Of a DNA stretch of 64,000 bases, positions 33,961 through 44,682 are shown in pieces (positions within the stretch are counted from its first letter, which is position 1; every line of letters starts with the position of its first letter). The notes under the pieces were generated by a model, which saw only the letters and a list, made by a program, of their open reading frames with translations, did no database searches and was not told the origin of the DNA. Source of the DNA: Steroidobacteraceae bacterium (lineage in GTDB: Bacteria > Pseudomonadota > Gammaproteobacteria > Steroidobacterales > Steroidobacteraceae). The stretch spans positions 186,001 through 250,000 of the forward strand of contig JAPZRU010000006.1 of the NCBI GenBank assembly GCA_027531255.1, in the 5' to 3' direction. The position numbers and the translations under genes were made by a program.

Positions 33961-34992
33961 ATGATCACGACCTTCCCGCAGGCCGACCTCGAGCGTCGCC
34001 TCGTCCGCTACGGCATGCTGCGCCCCTGCACCACCGCGTTCATCGACACGCGCACTCCCGGCAGCGAGCGCAAGGAGAACTTCACGATCATCGGCCCGGG
34101 CGTCGCCGAGAACCCGGACCAGCACGTGCACATCGACCTGCCGCACGGGTTCAACATCGGCGGCGCGCGCCAGCCGCCGCGCTGCGTGAACTCGCAGCAC
34201 AGCCACGAGACCGCCGAGGTGTTCGTCGTGCACACGGGCACGTGGCGCTTCAAGACCGGCCACGACGGCCGCGACGGCTACGTGGACATCGGCCCCGGCG
34301 ACACCATCTCGATCCCGACGCGCGTGTTCCGCGGCTTCGAGAACGTCGGCGACGACCTCGGCTTCCTCTTCGCGGTGCTCGGCGGCGACGACCCTGGCCG
34401 CGTCACGTGGGCGCCGTACGTGTTCGAGGCGGCGCAGCGGCACGGTCTCGTGCTGCTGGAGAGCGGCCGACTGATCGACACGACCCGCGAGAGCGTGCCG
34501 GAAGGTGCGAAGCCGATGCCGCCGACCACGATGGAGGACGTCGCGAAGTTCGACACCTATGGTTCCGACGCGATCGCCGGCTGCACCGTGAAGCGCTCGG
34601 AACTGGCCGCGGGCGGCGGCCTGAGCGAGCTCCAGGGCTTCGCCGAGTGCCCGATCGTCGGCGTGGCGAACGAGGCGGAGCGCATGGCGGCCGGCCGCAT
34701 GGGCTGGCCGCACGGGTTCCAGGTGCGCGCGCTGATCGTGCAGCCGGGCGCAGCCTCGCCGCCGCACCCGCGTGCCGAGGAAGAAGTGCTGCTCATGCAC
34801 GAGGGTCGCCTGCAGGTAGACTGCGGCGGCGTACGCGTCGAGCTCGCGCCCGGTGATACCCTGACGCTGCCGAAGCAGGTCGTGCGCGCCTTCGCGAACG
34901 CGAGCGACGCCCCCGTCACGGTGTACGTCGTGCGCGGCGGCGACCATCCCCAGCCGGCGCGCTGGGTGGCGCCGCTCGAGCGCGCGGGCTGA
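33961..34992 (+). CDS. Bicupin protein (gentisate-dioxygenase-like fold)
   Basis: A 343-residue protein with two cupin domains. The first has the metal motif region HSHETAEVFVVHTGTWRFKTG (His-x-His...Glu, then GDTISIPTRVFRGF); the second has HPRAEEEVLLMHEGRLQV with GDTLTLPKQVVRAF. The layout resembles gentisate 1,2-dioxygenase and related ring-cleaving or lyase bicupins, but the sequence alone does not show dioxygenase activity. It opens an operon with the SDR (35 bases on) and L-serine dehydratase under a regulon-A operator. Confidence 0.85.
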   Translation: MITTFPQADLERRLVRYGMLRPCTTAFIDTRTPGSERKENFTIIGPGVAENPDQHVHIDLPHGFNIGGARQPPRCVNSQHSHETAEVFVVHTGTWRFKTGHDGRDGYVDIGPGDTISIPTRVFRGFENVGDDLGFLFAVLGGDDPGRVTWAPYVFEAAQRHGLVLLESGRLIDTTRESVPEGAKPMPPTTMEDVAKFDTYGSDAIAGCTVKRSELAAGGGLSELQGFAECPIVGVANEAERMAAGRMGWPHGFQVRALIVQPGAASPPHPRAEEEVLLMHEGRLQVDCGGVRVELAPGDTLTLPKQVVRAFANASDAPVTVYVVRGGDHPQPARWVAPLERAG

Positions 34993-35027
34993 CCTGCCGA
35001 ACCCTCGCCACGACCGGAGGCATCGCC

Positions 35028-35780
35028 GTGCAGCAGGACACCGCCTGGCCTCCGGGCCTCGACGGCCGCGTCGCGGTCGTGACCGGCGCCGGACGCGGCA
35101 TCGGCCGTGCGTGCGCGCTCGCGCTGGCCCGGGCCGGCGCCCGCGTGATCGCCGTGGCGCGCACGCGCGCGGACCTCGACTCGCTGGTCGCCGAATCCGC
35201 GGGCCGCGTGGAGGCCTGGGCCGAGGACGTCACCACCGAGGCCTTCTACGCGCGGCTCGAGGCCCTCGCGGCGCTCGACGTCCTCGTCAACAACGCGGGC
35301 ACGAACCGTCCGCTTCCGATCGAGGAGGTGGACGCCGCGACGCTCGACGCGATGCTCGCGCTGAACGTGCGGGCGGTATACCGCACCTCGCAGTCGGCGG
35401 TACGGGCGATGCTGCGGGCCGGTCGCGGCGGGTCGATCGTCCACATGTCGTCGCAGATGGGGCACGTCGGCGCGCCGCGCCGCACGGTCTACTGCATGAC
35501 GAAGCACGCGCTCGAGGGACTGACGAAGGCGATGGCGGTCGAACTCGCGCCGCGCGGCATCCGCGTGAACTCCGTCGCCCCGACGTTCATCGAGACCGAC
35601 CTGACGCGCCCGATGTTCGCCGACCCGGCGTTCCTCGCTTCCGTCGTCGACAACATCCCGCTGGGCCGGGTCGGACGCCCCGAGGACGTCGTCGGCGCGG
35701 TGCTGTTCCTCGCCTCGCCGGCGAGCGGAATGGTCACCGGCGACAGCCTCAAGGTCGACGGCGGCTGGACCGCCCGCTGA
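35028..35780 (+). CDS. Short-chain dehydrogenase/reductase (SDR)
   Basis: A 250-residue classical SDR. It shows the NAD(P)-binding TGAGRGIG (residues about 20-27), the NNAG strand, the catalytic Ser in HMSSQMG and the YCMTK form of the YxxxK pair, and ends with the family phrase SGMVTGDSLKVDGGWTAR. Members of this length are often 3-oxoacyl-ACP-reductase-like or polyol/gluconate dehydrogenases. It should oxidise or reduce an intermediate of the regulon-A pathway. GTG start, 35 bases after the bicupin gene. Confidence 0.92.
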   Translation: MQQDTAWPPGLDGRVAVVTGAGRGIGRACALALARAGARVIAVARTRADLDSLVAESAGRVEAWAEDVTTEAFYARLEALAALDVLVNNAGTNRPLPIEEVDAATLDAMLALNVRAVYRTSQSAVRAMLRAGRGGSIVHMSSQMGHVGAPRRTVYCMTKHALEGLTKAMAVELAPRGIRVNSVAPTFIETDLTRPMFADPAFLASVVDNIPLGRVGRPEDVVGAVLFLASPASGMVTGDSLKVDGGWTAR

Positions 35781-35840
35781 GCCCCGCTCGAACCGGCGCG
35801 GCCGGCGCCTCAACCTGCCCGCGCGAGCGGAGATCTACGC

Positions 35841-37220
<1,380 letters not shown>

Positions 37221-37245
37221 CACCTCGGCGGGAGCGGGACGTTTC

Positions 37246-37431
37246 TCAGGTCCGGCCGCGGATCGCCAGGGCGCGCGACGCGGCAGCTCCGCGCGGTCGT
37301 TCCCCCGCCGGCGCCGGTGCCACGGCAACCGCGTGCCGCTGCCACCGCAGCGCCTGCACCACCCCGGCGTAGAGCATCCAGGCCGCCGTTTCGGGCGTGC
37401 CGCCCTCGATCATCGCGCGCCTGCGAGTCAT
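37246..37431 (-). CDS. Small hypothetical ORF coupled to the porin gene (61 aa)
   Basis: A 61-residue frame whose ATG overlaps the OprB stop by four bases (ATGA). It reads MTRRRAMIEGGTPETAAWMLYAGVV and continues with a basic, Ala/Pro-rich tail. There is a short hydrophobic stretch (AAWMLYAGVVQAL) but no clear signal. No family is recognised. The tight coupling favours translation, but such overlaps also arise by chance in dense GC-rich DNA. Confidence 0.4.
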   Translation of the reverse strand: MTRRRAMIEGGTPETAAWMLYAGVVQALRWQRHAVAVAPAPAGERPRGAAASRALAIRGRT

Positions 37432-38705
37432 CGCTGCCACCCCCATGCCACGTTGAAGCGAAGCCCCGCGACCCACGCGTCCTCGAGGGCCGGATCGGTC
37501 GACGGGTTGCGGACGTACTGCACGTCCGGCTGCAGGTAGAGGTGCTCGCCGAGCACCCACCGGTAGGCGAATTCGATCGTCGCCTCGGCGCCCTCGACGG
37601 GCGCGCCGGCCAGCGCCTGGGCGGTGCGGAAGCGCGAGCCGTTGCGCGCCGTCGCGATCGCGATCCCGAGCGAATCGTCGGGCCGCGCGCGCCACGGCGC
37701 GGTGCGGACGACGCCGGCGCCGAGGTAGTGCTCGAACGCGTGCACGCGCGGATCGGCCCAGCCCAGGCGCACGAAGCCGCGCCAGGCGGGACTGCCGAGC
37801 GCGCCCTCGACCAGCGCGTAGGCGCCGGTGCCGGCCCGCCGCGGCACGGGCTCGCCGTCCGCGTCGACCGCGAGCACGTCGTCGAACTTCGCGCTGTAGT
37901 GCCAGGCCCCGATGAGCGCCCGGCCCGACTCGCCGAACGCGCGCGCGGCCTCGGCCACCACCAGCGCACCGTCGCCGTCGCCGACTCGAATCGTCGTGCG
38001 CGTCGGATCGTCGGGGTCGCCCGGCACACCGTCGAGGGCCGCTACCGCCCAGGTCCACTCGCCCGCCTCGACGCGGTAGCGCGCCGCGAGCGAGGTCACC
38101 GGGAACACCGACGGCCCCTGCACGCCGCTCTGGGCGAAGTCGGTGCCGATGCCGTGCGCCGGGTGCAGGAACAGGCCGCCGGTCTCGTTGACGTCGAACT
38201 CGGAGTTCAGGTTGTAGAGGCCGACGCGCAGCGTGCCGGGACCGATACCCCAGTCCGCCCAGGCCTCGTAGAGCCGCCACGCCCGGACCGCCTCGATGTT
38301 GCTGACGCCCTGGGCCGCGCCCGCGTAGGGCCCGGCGAACTCGCGGCCGTTGTTGTAGAGCCCGTAGGCGAACAGCGTGAGATTCGGCACGCCGAACAGG
38401 CGCTCGCCGTCGATCTCGAGCTGGAGGTCGAGGTTGTCGACGTACGCGGAGCCGCGCGCCACGCCGCCCTCGAGCACGTGCCAGGTCTCGCCGGTGTAGG
38501 CGGCGCCGAACGCGACCGTTGTAAGGCGTTCGGCGTCCTCGGCCGCGGCCTGCGTCGGCACCCCGGCGCCCAGCATTCCCACCGCGACCGCAGCGGAGAA
38601 GCGCGCGAGCGCCGATCCCAGCGTCCGCGGCGACTGCACGGCCCGCCGCGGGACCGGGCGGGTGGGATCGGGGCGATCCGGGAGAACGGCCATGCGCTGA
38701 TCCAT
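37428..38705 (-). CDS. OprB-family carbohydrate-selective porin
   Basis: A 425-residue outer-membrane porin of the OprB family. A long N-terminus with a hydrophobic stretch (FSAAVAVGMLGAGVPTQAAA) acts as signal peptide. Characteristic stretches include LYEAWADWGIGPGTLRVGLYNLNSEFDVNETGGLFLHPAHGIG and the closing strand LYLQPDVQYVRNPSTDPALEDAWVAGLRFNVAWGW. OprB-type porins admit sugars and related small polar compounds. Start uncertain: ATG at 38705 used; 38693 is also possible and fits the signal as well. It precedes, on the same strand and in a coupled way, the 61-residue ORF. Confidence 0.88.
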   Translation of the reverse strand: MDQRMAVLPDRPDPTRPVPRRAVQSPRTLGSALARFSAAVAVGMLGAGVPTQAAAEDAERLTTVAFGAAYTGETWHVLEGGVARGSAYVDNLDLQLEIDGERLFGVPNLTLFAYGLYNNGREFAGPYAGAAQGVSNIEAVRAWRLYEAWADWGIGPGTLRVGLYNLNSEFDVNETGGLFLHPAHGIGTDFAQSGVQGPSVFPVTSLAARYRVEAGEWTWAVAALDGVPGDPDDPTRTTIRVGDGDGALVVAEAARAFGESGRALIGAWHYSAKFDDVLAVDADGEPVPRRAGTGAYALVEGALGSPAWRGFVRLGWADPRVHAFEHYLGAGVVRTAPWRARPDDSLGIAIATARNGSRFRTAQALAGAPVEGAEATIEFAYRWVLGEHLYLQPDVQYVRNPSTDPALEDAWVAGLRFNVAWGWQR

Positions 38706-38841
38706 GCAGGACTCGTGCGCTCTCTGTCGGTCGCGGCGCGCCGCGCTTGAGTCGGGCCGACGTGCACGCTGCCCGGAATGTGATGCCCGGCAAGGGCGAC
38801 GGGAAATTCCCTGGCGCCGCCCGGCGGGGCGGGAGGATGCT

Positions 38842-41571
38842 TCAGCCGGTGGCCTGCAGGCCATGGGCGATGCCGCCGATGCTCGCCAGGAGCGCCTCGT
38901 ACAGGTCCCGGTCCTCGCGACCGGACTCGCGCCAGCGGCGCAGCAGGTCGATCTGCATCAGGTGCATCGGGTCGACGTACGGATTGCGCAGCTTGATGGC
39001 GCGCTGCACGGTCGGGTCGCCGTCGAGCAGCCGCAGCTGGCCGCGCAGGCGCAGCACGGCTTCGCGCGTGCGCTCGTACTCCTCGCGCACCGCTTCGTAG
39101 CGACCGCGGTGCGCCGGACCCGCGAGTTCCGCGTACCAGCCCGCGATGTCCATGTCGGCCGTGGCGAGCCCGAACTCGAGATCGTCGATCACGGCGCCGA
39201 AGAACGGCCAGTGCGCGAGCATCCGCGCGAGCACGTCCTCGCCGAGGGCGCGCACGGCCGCCGCGAGCCCCGTGCCCGCGCCGAACCACGCCGGCAGGCC
39301 GTGCCGGCTCTGGCTCCACGCGAATCCCCACGGCACGGTGCGCAGGGCGTCGAGGCCGTCGCGACCCGGGCGGCTCGCCGGCCGGCCCGCGATCTGCATG
39401 CGCTCGATCACGTCGATCGGCGTCGCGAGCCGGAAGTAGTCGGCGAAGCCCGGATCGTCGTGCACCACGGCGCGGTAGTGGGCGCCGCTAGACGCAGCGA
39501 TCGTGTCGAACGCGGCCTGGAAGGCGGGCTCGTGCGGGGGTTCGCGGTGATCGCGGCCGAGCCCGGCCACGGCGAGACTCGCGGTACCCATCGCATGCTC
39601 GAGCGTGCGCATCGCGATCGGGCGCAGCGCGTAGCCGTTGTTGATGGCCTCGCCCTGCTCCGTGGCGCGCAGCGTGCCGCGGAACGTCCCGGGCGGCACC
39701 GCGCGCAGCAGCGAGTCGATGCGACCGCCGCCGCGGCTCGCGATCGCATTGCGCCCGTGGAAGACCGTGAGCCGCACGCCGGCCCCGGCCGCCGCGGCCG
39801 CGAGTCCCGACTGCGCGCGGTGCAGCGCCCAGCGAGCCGCCGCGAAGCCGCTCTCCTTGTTGCCGTACGCGTAGCCGATCATCGCGGTCTGGTGGTCTCC
39901 GCGCGCCGCCACGTGGCGGCGATAGACCGGCTCGCGCAGCAGGGCCTCCAGCGTCGCACCGCCTTGCCCGAGCGCATCCAGGCTCTCGAACAGCGGCGCG
40001 ACGTCGAGCGGCACCTCGCCCGTGCGCTTGTCGACCATCTCGGCCCAGCGCGCGAGCAGCAGCACCGCCAGCACGTCGTCGGGACCGGCCGCACCGCCGA
40101 CGACGTAGTCGCCGATCGCCTCGCGACCGTAGCGGTGTCGGCCGTGCATCAACTGTTCGAAGACCGCGAGCGTCCGGCGGCCGACGGCGTCCTGCACGCC
40201 GGTCGGACCCTCGTCGCGCTCGAGCGCGCGCCGCAACCGCGTCAGCCGCTCCTCGGCCGGCCGCAGCGCGAAGTCGGGCTCGGCGAGGCCCTGCGCGATC
40301 ACGGTCCGGTGCACCTCGGCGTGCTGGCGCACGTCGAGCGTCGCGAGGTGGAAACCGAAAGTCTCGATCCGCCGCGCCAGCCGGCGGACGTGGAAGAGCC
40401 CGGCGTTGCGCCCCCGGTGTGCCTCGAGGCTGTCGGCCATCAGGCGCACGTCGGCGAGCAGCTGGGCCGCGCTCTCGTACTGGTTCGGACGCCCGTCGTA
40501 GGTGTAGCGCAGGCGCTCGGCCACCTGGCCGCAGAACACGCGGTACGGCATGCGGTCGTGACGAGCGGGCGCCACCGACTGCGCGGACGGCACGAGCGTC
40601 TCGTACTCGTCGATCCGCGACTGCAGCGCCTTCGACACCGACACGCGGCTCGCGCTCTGCGAGAGGCGCTCGGCGAGTCGCTGCACCTCGAGGAAATAGG
40701 CATTGACGATCACGAGGTGCTGCCGGTGCAGCGTCTCGCGCACCGTCTTCGCGTGCACGTCGGGGTTGCCGTCCATGTCGCCGCCGACCCAGGTGCCGAA
40801 GCGCAGGATCCGCGGCAGCGACGGGGCGTCCACCGGCACGCCGTAGACGTTCTCGAGCGCCGTCGCCAGTTCCTCGTAGAACGCCGGCACGATCCGGTAG
40901 AGCACCTCCGCGAGGTAGAACAGCACGTGCTCGCGCTCGTCGGCGACGGTGAGCCGTTCACGCGGGTGTTCCTCCGTCTGCCAACCGGAGGTGAGTTCCG
41001 TCCGGATCTGCTCCCAGGTCGCCCGGCGCTCCCCGGGCGTGATCGACGGATCGAGACGGTCGAGCAGCAGTTCGGCCACCCGCTGCTGCTTACGGAGCAG
41101 CGTGCGTCGCGTGGACTCGGTCGGGTGCGCAGTGAAGACCGGGTAGATGCAGAGCTGGCCGAGCAGCGCCCGCACCTCGTCGCAGGTGCGCCCCTCGCGC
41201 TTCAGTTTCTGCAGCGCGTCCTCGATGCCGCCGGGCTGCGGGTGCGCCGTGTCGTTCAGGTACTGCCGGCGGCGGCGGATCCGGTGCGCCTTCTCGGCGA
41301 GGTTGACGACCTGGAACCAGGTGGAGAAAGCCCGGACGAGGTCGCGAGCCTCGGCAGGCGCCCGGTCGCGGGCGCGTTCAACGAGGCCCGCCTCGCCCGT
41401 GGCGTCGCCCTCGCGCCGACGGATCGCGTCGACGCGGTTGCCTTCGACGAGTTCGAACAGGGGGTCGCCGCACTGTTCGCGGACGATCTCGCCGACGAGG
41501 GCGCCGAGGGCGTGTACGTCCTCGCGCAGCGGCGCGTCCTTCGCGGGGAACTGGATGTTCTGACGGTACAT
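38842..41571 (-). CDS. ppc: Phosphoenolpyruvate carboxylase
   Basis: A 909-residue PEP carboxylase that makes oxaloacetate from PEP and bicarbonate, refilling the TCA cycle. The catalytic His motif FTAHPTES near residue 150, GTWVGGDMDGNP near residue 265 and VFHGRNAIASRGGG-like loop (the usual FHGRGGxxxRGGG is altered to FHGRNAIASRGGG here) are all present; the C-terminus ends with GGIAHGLQATG, where most enzymes end RNTG. It is a single gene. The 370-base region upstream is shared with the divergent TBDR. Confidence 0.93.
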   Translation of the reverse strand: MYRQNIQFPAKDAPLREDVHALGALVGEIVREQCGDPLFELVEGNRVDAIRRREGDATGEAGLVERARDRAPAEARDLVRAFSTWFQVVNLAEKAHRIRRRRQYLNDTAHPQPGGIEDALQKLKREGRTCDEVRALLGQLCIYPVFTAHPTESTRRTLLRKQQRVAELLLDRLDPSITPGERRATWEQIRTELTSGWQTEEHPRERLTVADEREHVLFYLAEVLYRIVPAFYEELATALENVYGVPVDAPSLPRILRFGTWVGGDMDGNPDVHAKTVRETLHRQHLVIVNAYFLEVQRLAERLSQSASRVSVSKALQSRIDEYETLVPSAQSVAPARHDRMPYRVFCGQVAERLRYTYDGRPNQYESAAQLLADVRLMADSLEAHRGRNAGLFHVRRLARRIETFGFHLATLDVRQHAEVHRTVIAQGLAEPDFALRPAEERLTRLRRALERDEGPTGVQDAVGRRTLAVFEQLMHGRHRYGREAIGDYVVGGAAGPDDVLAVLLLARWAEMVDKRTGEVPLDVAPLFESLDALGQGGATLEALLREPVYRRHVAARGDHQTAMIGYAYGNKESGFAAARWALHRAQSGLAAAAAGAGVRLTVFHGRNAIASRGGGRIDSLLRAVPPGTFRGTLRATEQGEAINNGYALRPIAMRTLEHAMGTASLAVAGLGRDHREPPHEPAFQAAFDTIAASSGAHYRAVVHDDPGFADYFRLATPIDVIERMQIAGRPASRPGRDGLDALRTVPWGFAWSQSRHGLPAWFGAGTGLAAAVRALGEDVLARMLAHWPFFGAVIDDLEFGLATADMDIAGWYAELAGPAHRGRYEAVREEYERTREAVLRLRGQLRLLDGDPTVQRAIKLRNPYVDPMHLMQIDLLRRWRESGREDRDLYEALLASIGGIAHGLQATG

Positions 41572-41942
41572 GAACGGGCGCGCGCGCCCGGCTCCGGGCG
41601 CACGTCAGCATACCAGAACCGCCGCGCACACCTGTGTCTTCCCTGCAACAGCCGACCGCGCCAAAGTGGGGCGCGCGCCGGCACCCGGCGCACGAAAAAC
41701 CTGCAATTTGGCCGTACCGCGAGCGTGACGCGCGCCTGCGACCGGGCTTCCGACGTCGCGTTGCGGCTACAACAGGCGGCGTGTATCCTCGCCCGCGCTC
41801 TGCAGTCCTGCATACAATCCGGATTGTCCGTACATCTGCACGAGGGAACGCCGCGCGCACTCCCGGCGGGTGGCAGGCGTACGGGCCCCTTCGAACGACG
41901 TCGAAACACGCGGTCGCCCAGGCCGCCACAAGCGAGGAAGCC
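41572..41942. other. Divergent intergenic region (371 bases) with regulon-B site
   Basis: Non-coding DNA between ppc and the second TBDR. A promoter-like TTGCGG (41761) - 17 bases - TATCCT (41784) faces the receptor, followed by the palindrome and operator at 41814-41835. No gene is supported; the rest shows nothing clear. Confidence 0.6.
41814..41835 (+). promoter_or_regulatory. Regulon-B operator variant fused to a perfect palindrome, TBDR promoter
   Basis: ACAATCCGGATTGT (41814-41827) is a perfect 14-base palindrome. Overlapping it, TTGTCCGTACAT (41824-41835) matches TTGTCCGGACAA at 10 of 12 positions. A TACAAT hexamer (41813-41818) could be a -10. Placed 108 bases before the receptor ATG. 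The match is weaker than the other three copies. Confidence 0.5.
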
Positions 41943-44546
41943 ATGACCACGCGGAATTCCCGGTTGACGTTGCTGGCGGCGAGCATCGCCGCGGCGCTCG
42001 GCACGGCGCCGGCGCTCGCCGCGCCTGCACAGGGCGCGCAGGCGAGCAACGAGTTGGAGGAGATCGTCGTGACGGCCCGCCAGCGCGAGGAAAAGCTCGT
42101 CGACGTGCCGGTCACGGTGCAGGCCTTCACGGCCACCGAGATCGCGGCCGCCGGCATCGAGCGGCCGCAGGACTTCATCGCGCTGACGCCCGGCGTCTCG
42201 CAGGTGCAGACGGCCGAGGTCGGCGACATCCAGGTCAACATCCGCGGCATCAACACCGGCCGCGACACCGAGACCAACTTCGCGCTCGTGATCGACGGCG
42301 TGCTGCAGACCAACCCGGCGGCGCTCAACCAGGAGCTCGCGGGCGTCACGCAGATCGAGATCCTGAAGGGCCCGCAGGGCGCGCTCTACGGCCGCAACGC
42401 GGTGGCGGGCGCGATGATCATCTCGACCCGCAAGCCCACCGACGCGTTCGAGGCGGAAGCGACCGTCGGCGCCGGCAGCGACGGACTGATCAAGGGCAAC
42501 TTCTTCCTCGGCGGCCCGCTCGGCGCCGCCAAGGTCGGCCTGACCGGCTTCTACCGCGACTACGACGGCCAGTGGAACAACCGCCGGCTCGGCTGCGACG
42601 ACTGCGTGGACCGCCTCGAGGAGTACGGCGCGCAGCTGCGCACGCTGTTCGACGTCGGCGGCGGCGCGTTCGACTTCAAGGCGCGCTTCTCGAAGGTCGA
42701 CGCCGGCGCGATCAACTTCAACGCGGTCACCTCGCTGGTCGAGGCGGCAGGCTGGTTGCGGCAGTTCGGCGTTCCCACGGCCGACAGCTTCAACTCCGAC
42801 CCGAACCAGCACAAGTTCGACTACGTCAACAACATCGCGCCTCAGAACGAGCAGGAGAACATCAACCTCTCGCTGAAGGGCGACTGGGACGTCGGCATCG
42901 GCACGCTGACCGCGTACCTGGCCTTCAACGACCAGGAGAACTTCTTCCTGACGGACGGCACCAGCGCGGCCTTTGGCCTCTACGCGACCAACCCGGTGTG
43001 CCAGGCCTCGATCGCTTCGAACGCCGCGGGCTTCCCGCTGCAGCCGCCGTTCAACTACGGCACGCCGCCGGCGCGCGCCGACATCTTCCTGCCGCCGTAC
43101 AGCAACACGACCTGCGACGGCTACCAGTACCAGCAGCGCGACCAGCAGGACACGAGCCTCGAGGTCCGTCTCGCCTCCCCGGGCGACCAGGCGGTGCGCT
43201 GGATCGCGGGCGCCTACTTCGGCGACATCGAGCGCCGCGTGGTCGTCTCGCAGGGCTCGGACCTCAACCGCGGCTTCACGCCGGCCGCGTTCGTGCCGTC
43301 GAACGGCCTGAACCCCACCGACCTGCTGTACGACGACACCTTCAACAGCATGGTGGTGGCCGGCTTCGGCCAGCTGGCGGTGGACGTGGCCGAGGGCGTG
43401 GAGGTCGCGCTCGCGGTGCGCTACGACCGCGAAAAGCGCGAGGTCGACAACAACGTGCCGACCTGCACCGGCAGCAACGCGAGCGGCCCGTGCCGCGCGC
43501 AGACGCCGGGCTTCGCGTTCGGCTCGAACCCGTTCATCAACCCCGCCTACACCGCGAACCCGGCGTTCGCGACAGCGGGGATCCCGAACCGCGACAAGAC
43601 CTACAGCCAGTTCCAGCCGAAGCTGACGGTCAACTGGAAGATCACCGAGGACTTCTCGACCTTCGCCAGCTACGGCTACGGCTTCCGCAGCGGCGGCTTC
43701 AACTCGTCCGGCAGCCTCGCGACGATCGAGCAGAACTACGCGATCCTCTGCACCGGCCCCACCGTCGGCGCCCCGTTTGCGCCGGGCGGCCAGCCGCTCT
43801 GCGACGCGAACGGCAGCGACCGCAACCTGATCGCCGGCACCGTGCGCGACGACTACGACAAGGAAGTGTCGAAGGCCGCCGAGCTCGGCTTCAAGGCGAC
43901 GCTGGCGGGCGGCTCGCTGCAGGTCAACGGCGCGGTGTTCCACACCACCGTGGAGGACATGCTGTTCTTCAACTTCTTCGCCGGCCCGTTCGGCCTGCTG
44001 CGCGCCGTGACGAACATCGACGAGGTCACGATCCAGGGCGCCGAGCTCGATGCGCGCTGGCGTGCGACGGACATGATCACGCTGTTCGCGGGCGCCGCGC
44101 TCGTCGACGGCGAGATCGACGAGCACCGCAGCCGCCCGTACACGGTCGGCAACGAGGTGCCGTACGCGCCGAAGTACACCGGCAACGCGGGCATCGACTT
44201 CAACGTCCCGCTCGGCACGGGCGGTCTCGCGCTGACGGCGCGCCTCGACGCGTCCTTCGTCGGCCCGACATGGTTCCACTCGGTGCAGGAGGAGACGGTC
44301 CCCAACCTTTTCAGCACCTTCGGCTTCGGCCAGGGCAACCTGACCAAGCTCGAGCGCGACGCGTTCACGGTGCTGAACGCCCGCGTGGGCCTGCAGGGCG
44401 AGAAGTGGAGCGTGACGGCGTGGGGCCGGAACGTGGCCGACGAGGAGTACCGGGCCGAGATCATCCCGGCGCCCGAGTTCGGCGGCGCGTTCATCCACGA
44501 CGCCCACGGCCGCAGCTACGGCGTGGACCTGACCTACAAGTTCTGA
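41943..44546 (+). CDS. TonB-dependent outer-membrane receptor
   Basis: An 867-residue TonB-dependent receptor. Signal peptide (cut near TAPALAAPAQG), TonB-box-like [22 protein letters not shown], plug with GPQGALYGRNAVAGAMIIST, and a barrel ending GRSYGVDLTYKF. It has several Cys pairs in outer loops (RRLGCDDCVD and others), suggesting disulfide-stabilised loops. The ligand is unknown; the regulon-B site upstream links it to the GntR-controlled genes. GAGGAA precedes the ATG at 41943. It is followed by a classic terminator. Confidence 0.94.
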   Translation: MTTRNSRLTLLAASIAAALGTAPALAAPAQGAQASNELEEIVVTARQREEKLVDVPVTVQAFTATEIAAAGIERPQDFIALTPGVSQVQTAEVGDIQVNIRGINTGRDTETNFALVIDGVLQTNPAALNQELAGVTQIEILKGPQGALYGRNAVAGAMIISTRKPTDAFEAEATVGAGSDGLIKGNFFLGGPLGAAKVGLTGFYRDYDGQWNNRRLGCDDCVDRLEEYGAQLRTLFDVGGGAFDFKARFSKVDAGAINFNAVTSLVEAAGWLRQFGVPTADSFNSDPNQHKFDYVNNIAPQNEQENINLSLKGDWDVGIGTLTAYLAFNDQENFFLTDGTSAAFGLYATNPVCQASIASNAAGFPLQPPFNYGTPPARADIFLPPYSNTTCDGYQYQQRDQQDTSLEVRLASPGDQAVRWIAGAYFGDIERRVVVSQGSDLNRGFTPAAFVPSNGLNPTDLLYDDTFNSMVVAGFGQLAVDVAEGVEVALAVRYDREKREVDNNVPTCTGSNASGPCRAQTPGFAFGSNPFINPAYTANPAFATAGIPNRDKTYSQFQPKLTVNWKITEDFSTFASYGYGFRSGGFNSSGSLATIEQNYAILCTGPTVGAPFAPGGQPLCDANGSDRNLIAGTVRDDYDKEVSKAAELGFKATLAGGSLQVNGAVFHTTVEDMLFFNFFAGPFGLLRAVTNIDEVTIQGAELDARWRATDMITLFAGAALVDGEIDEHRSRPYTVGNEVPYAPKYTGNAGIDFNVPLGTGGLALTARLDASFVGPTWFHSVQEETVPNLFSTFGFGQGNLTKLERDAFTVLNARVGLQGEKWSVTAWGRNVADEEYRAEIIPAPEFGGAFIHDAHGRSYGVDLTYKF

Positions 44547-44593
44547 TGCACGCGAGCGCGTGACGCGCGGCCCGCGAGGGCCGCCGACCTCCG

Positions 44594-44626
44594 GGCCCCG
44601 GCGATGCGAGTCGCCGGGGCCTTTTT
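44594..44626 (+). terminator. Rho-independent terminator of the TBDR gene
   Basis: GGCCCCGGCGA (44594-44604) pairs perfectly with TCGCCGGGGCC (44611-44621) over a 6-base loop and is followed by TTTTT. It is the best intrinsic terminator in the window. Confidence 0.92.
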
Positions 44627-44682
44627 CGTCGTGGGCACGGCGCTCGAAGGCATCGACGGGCTCGGCCGACGCGCCATCGCAC

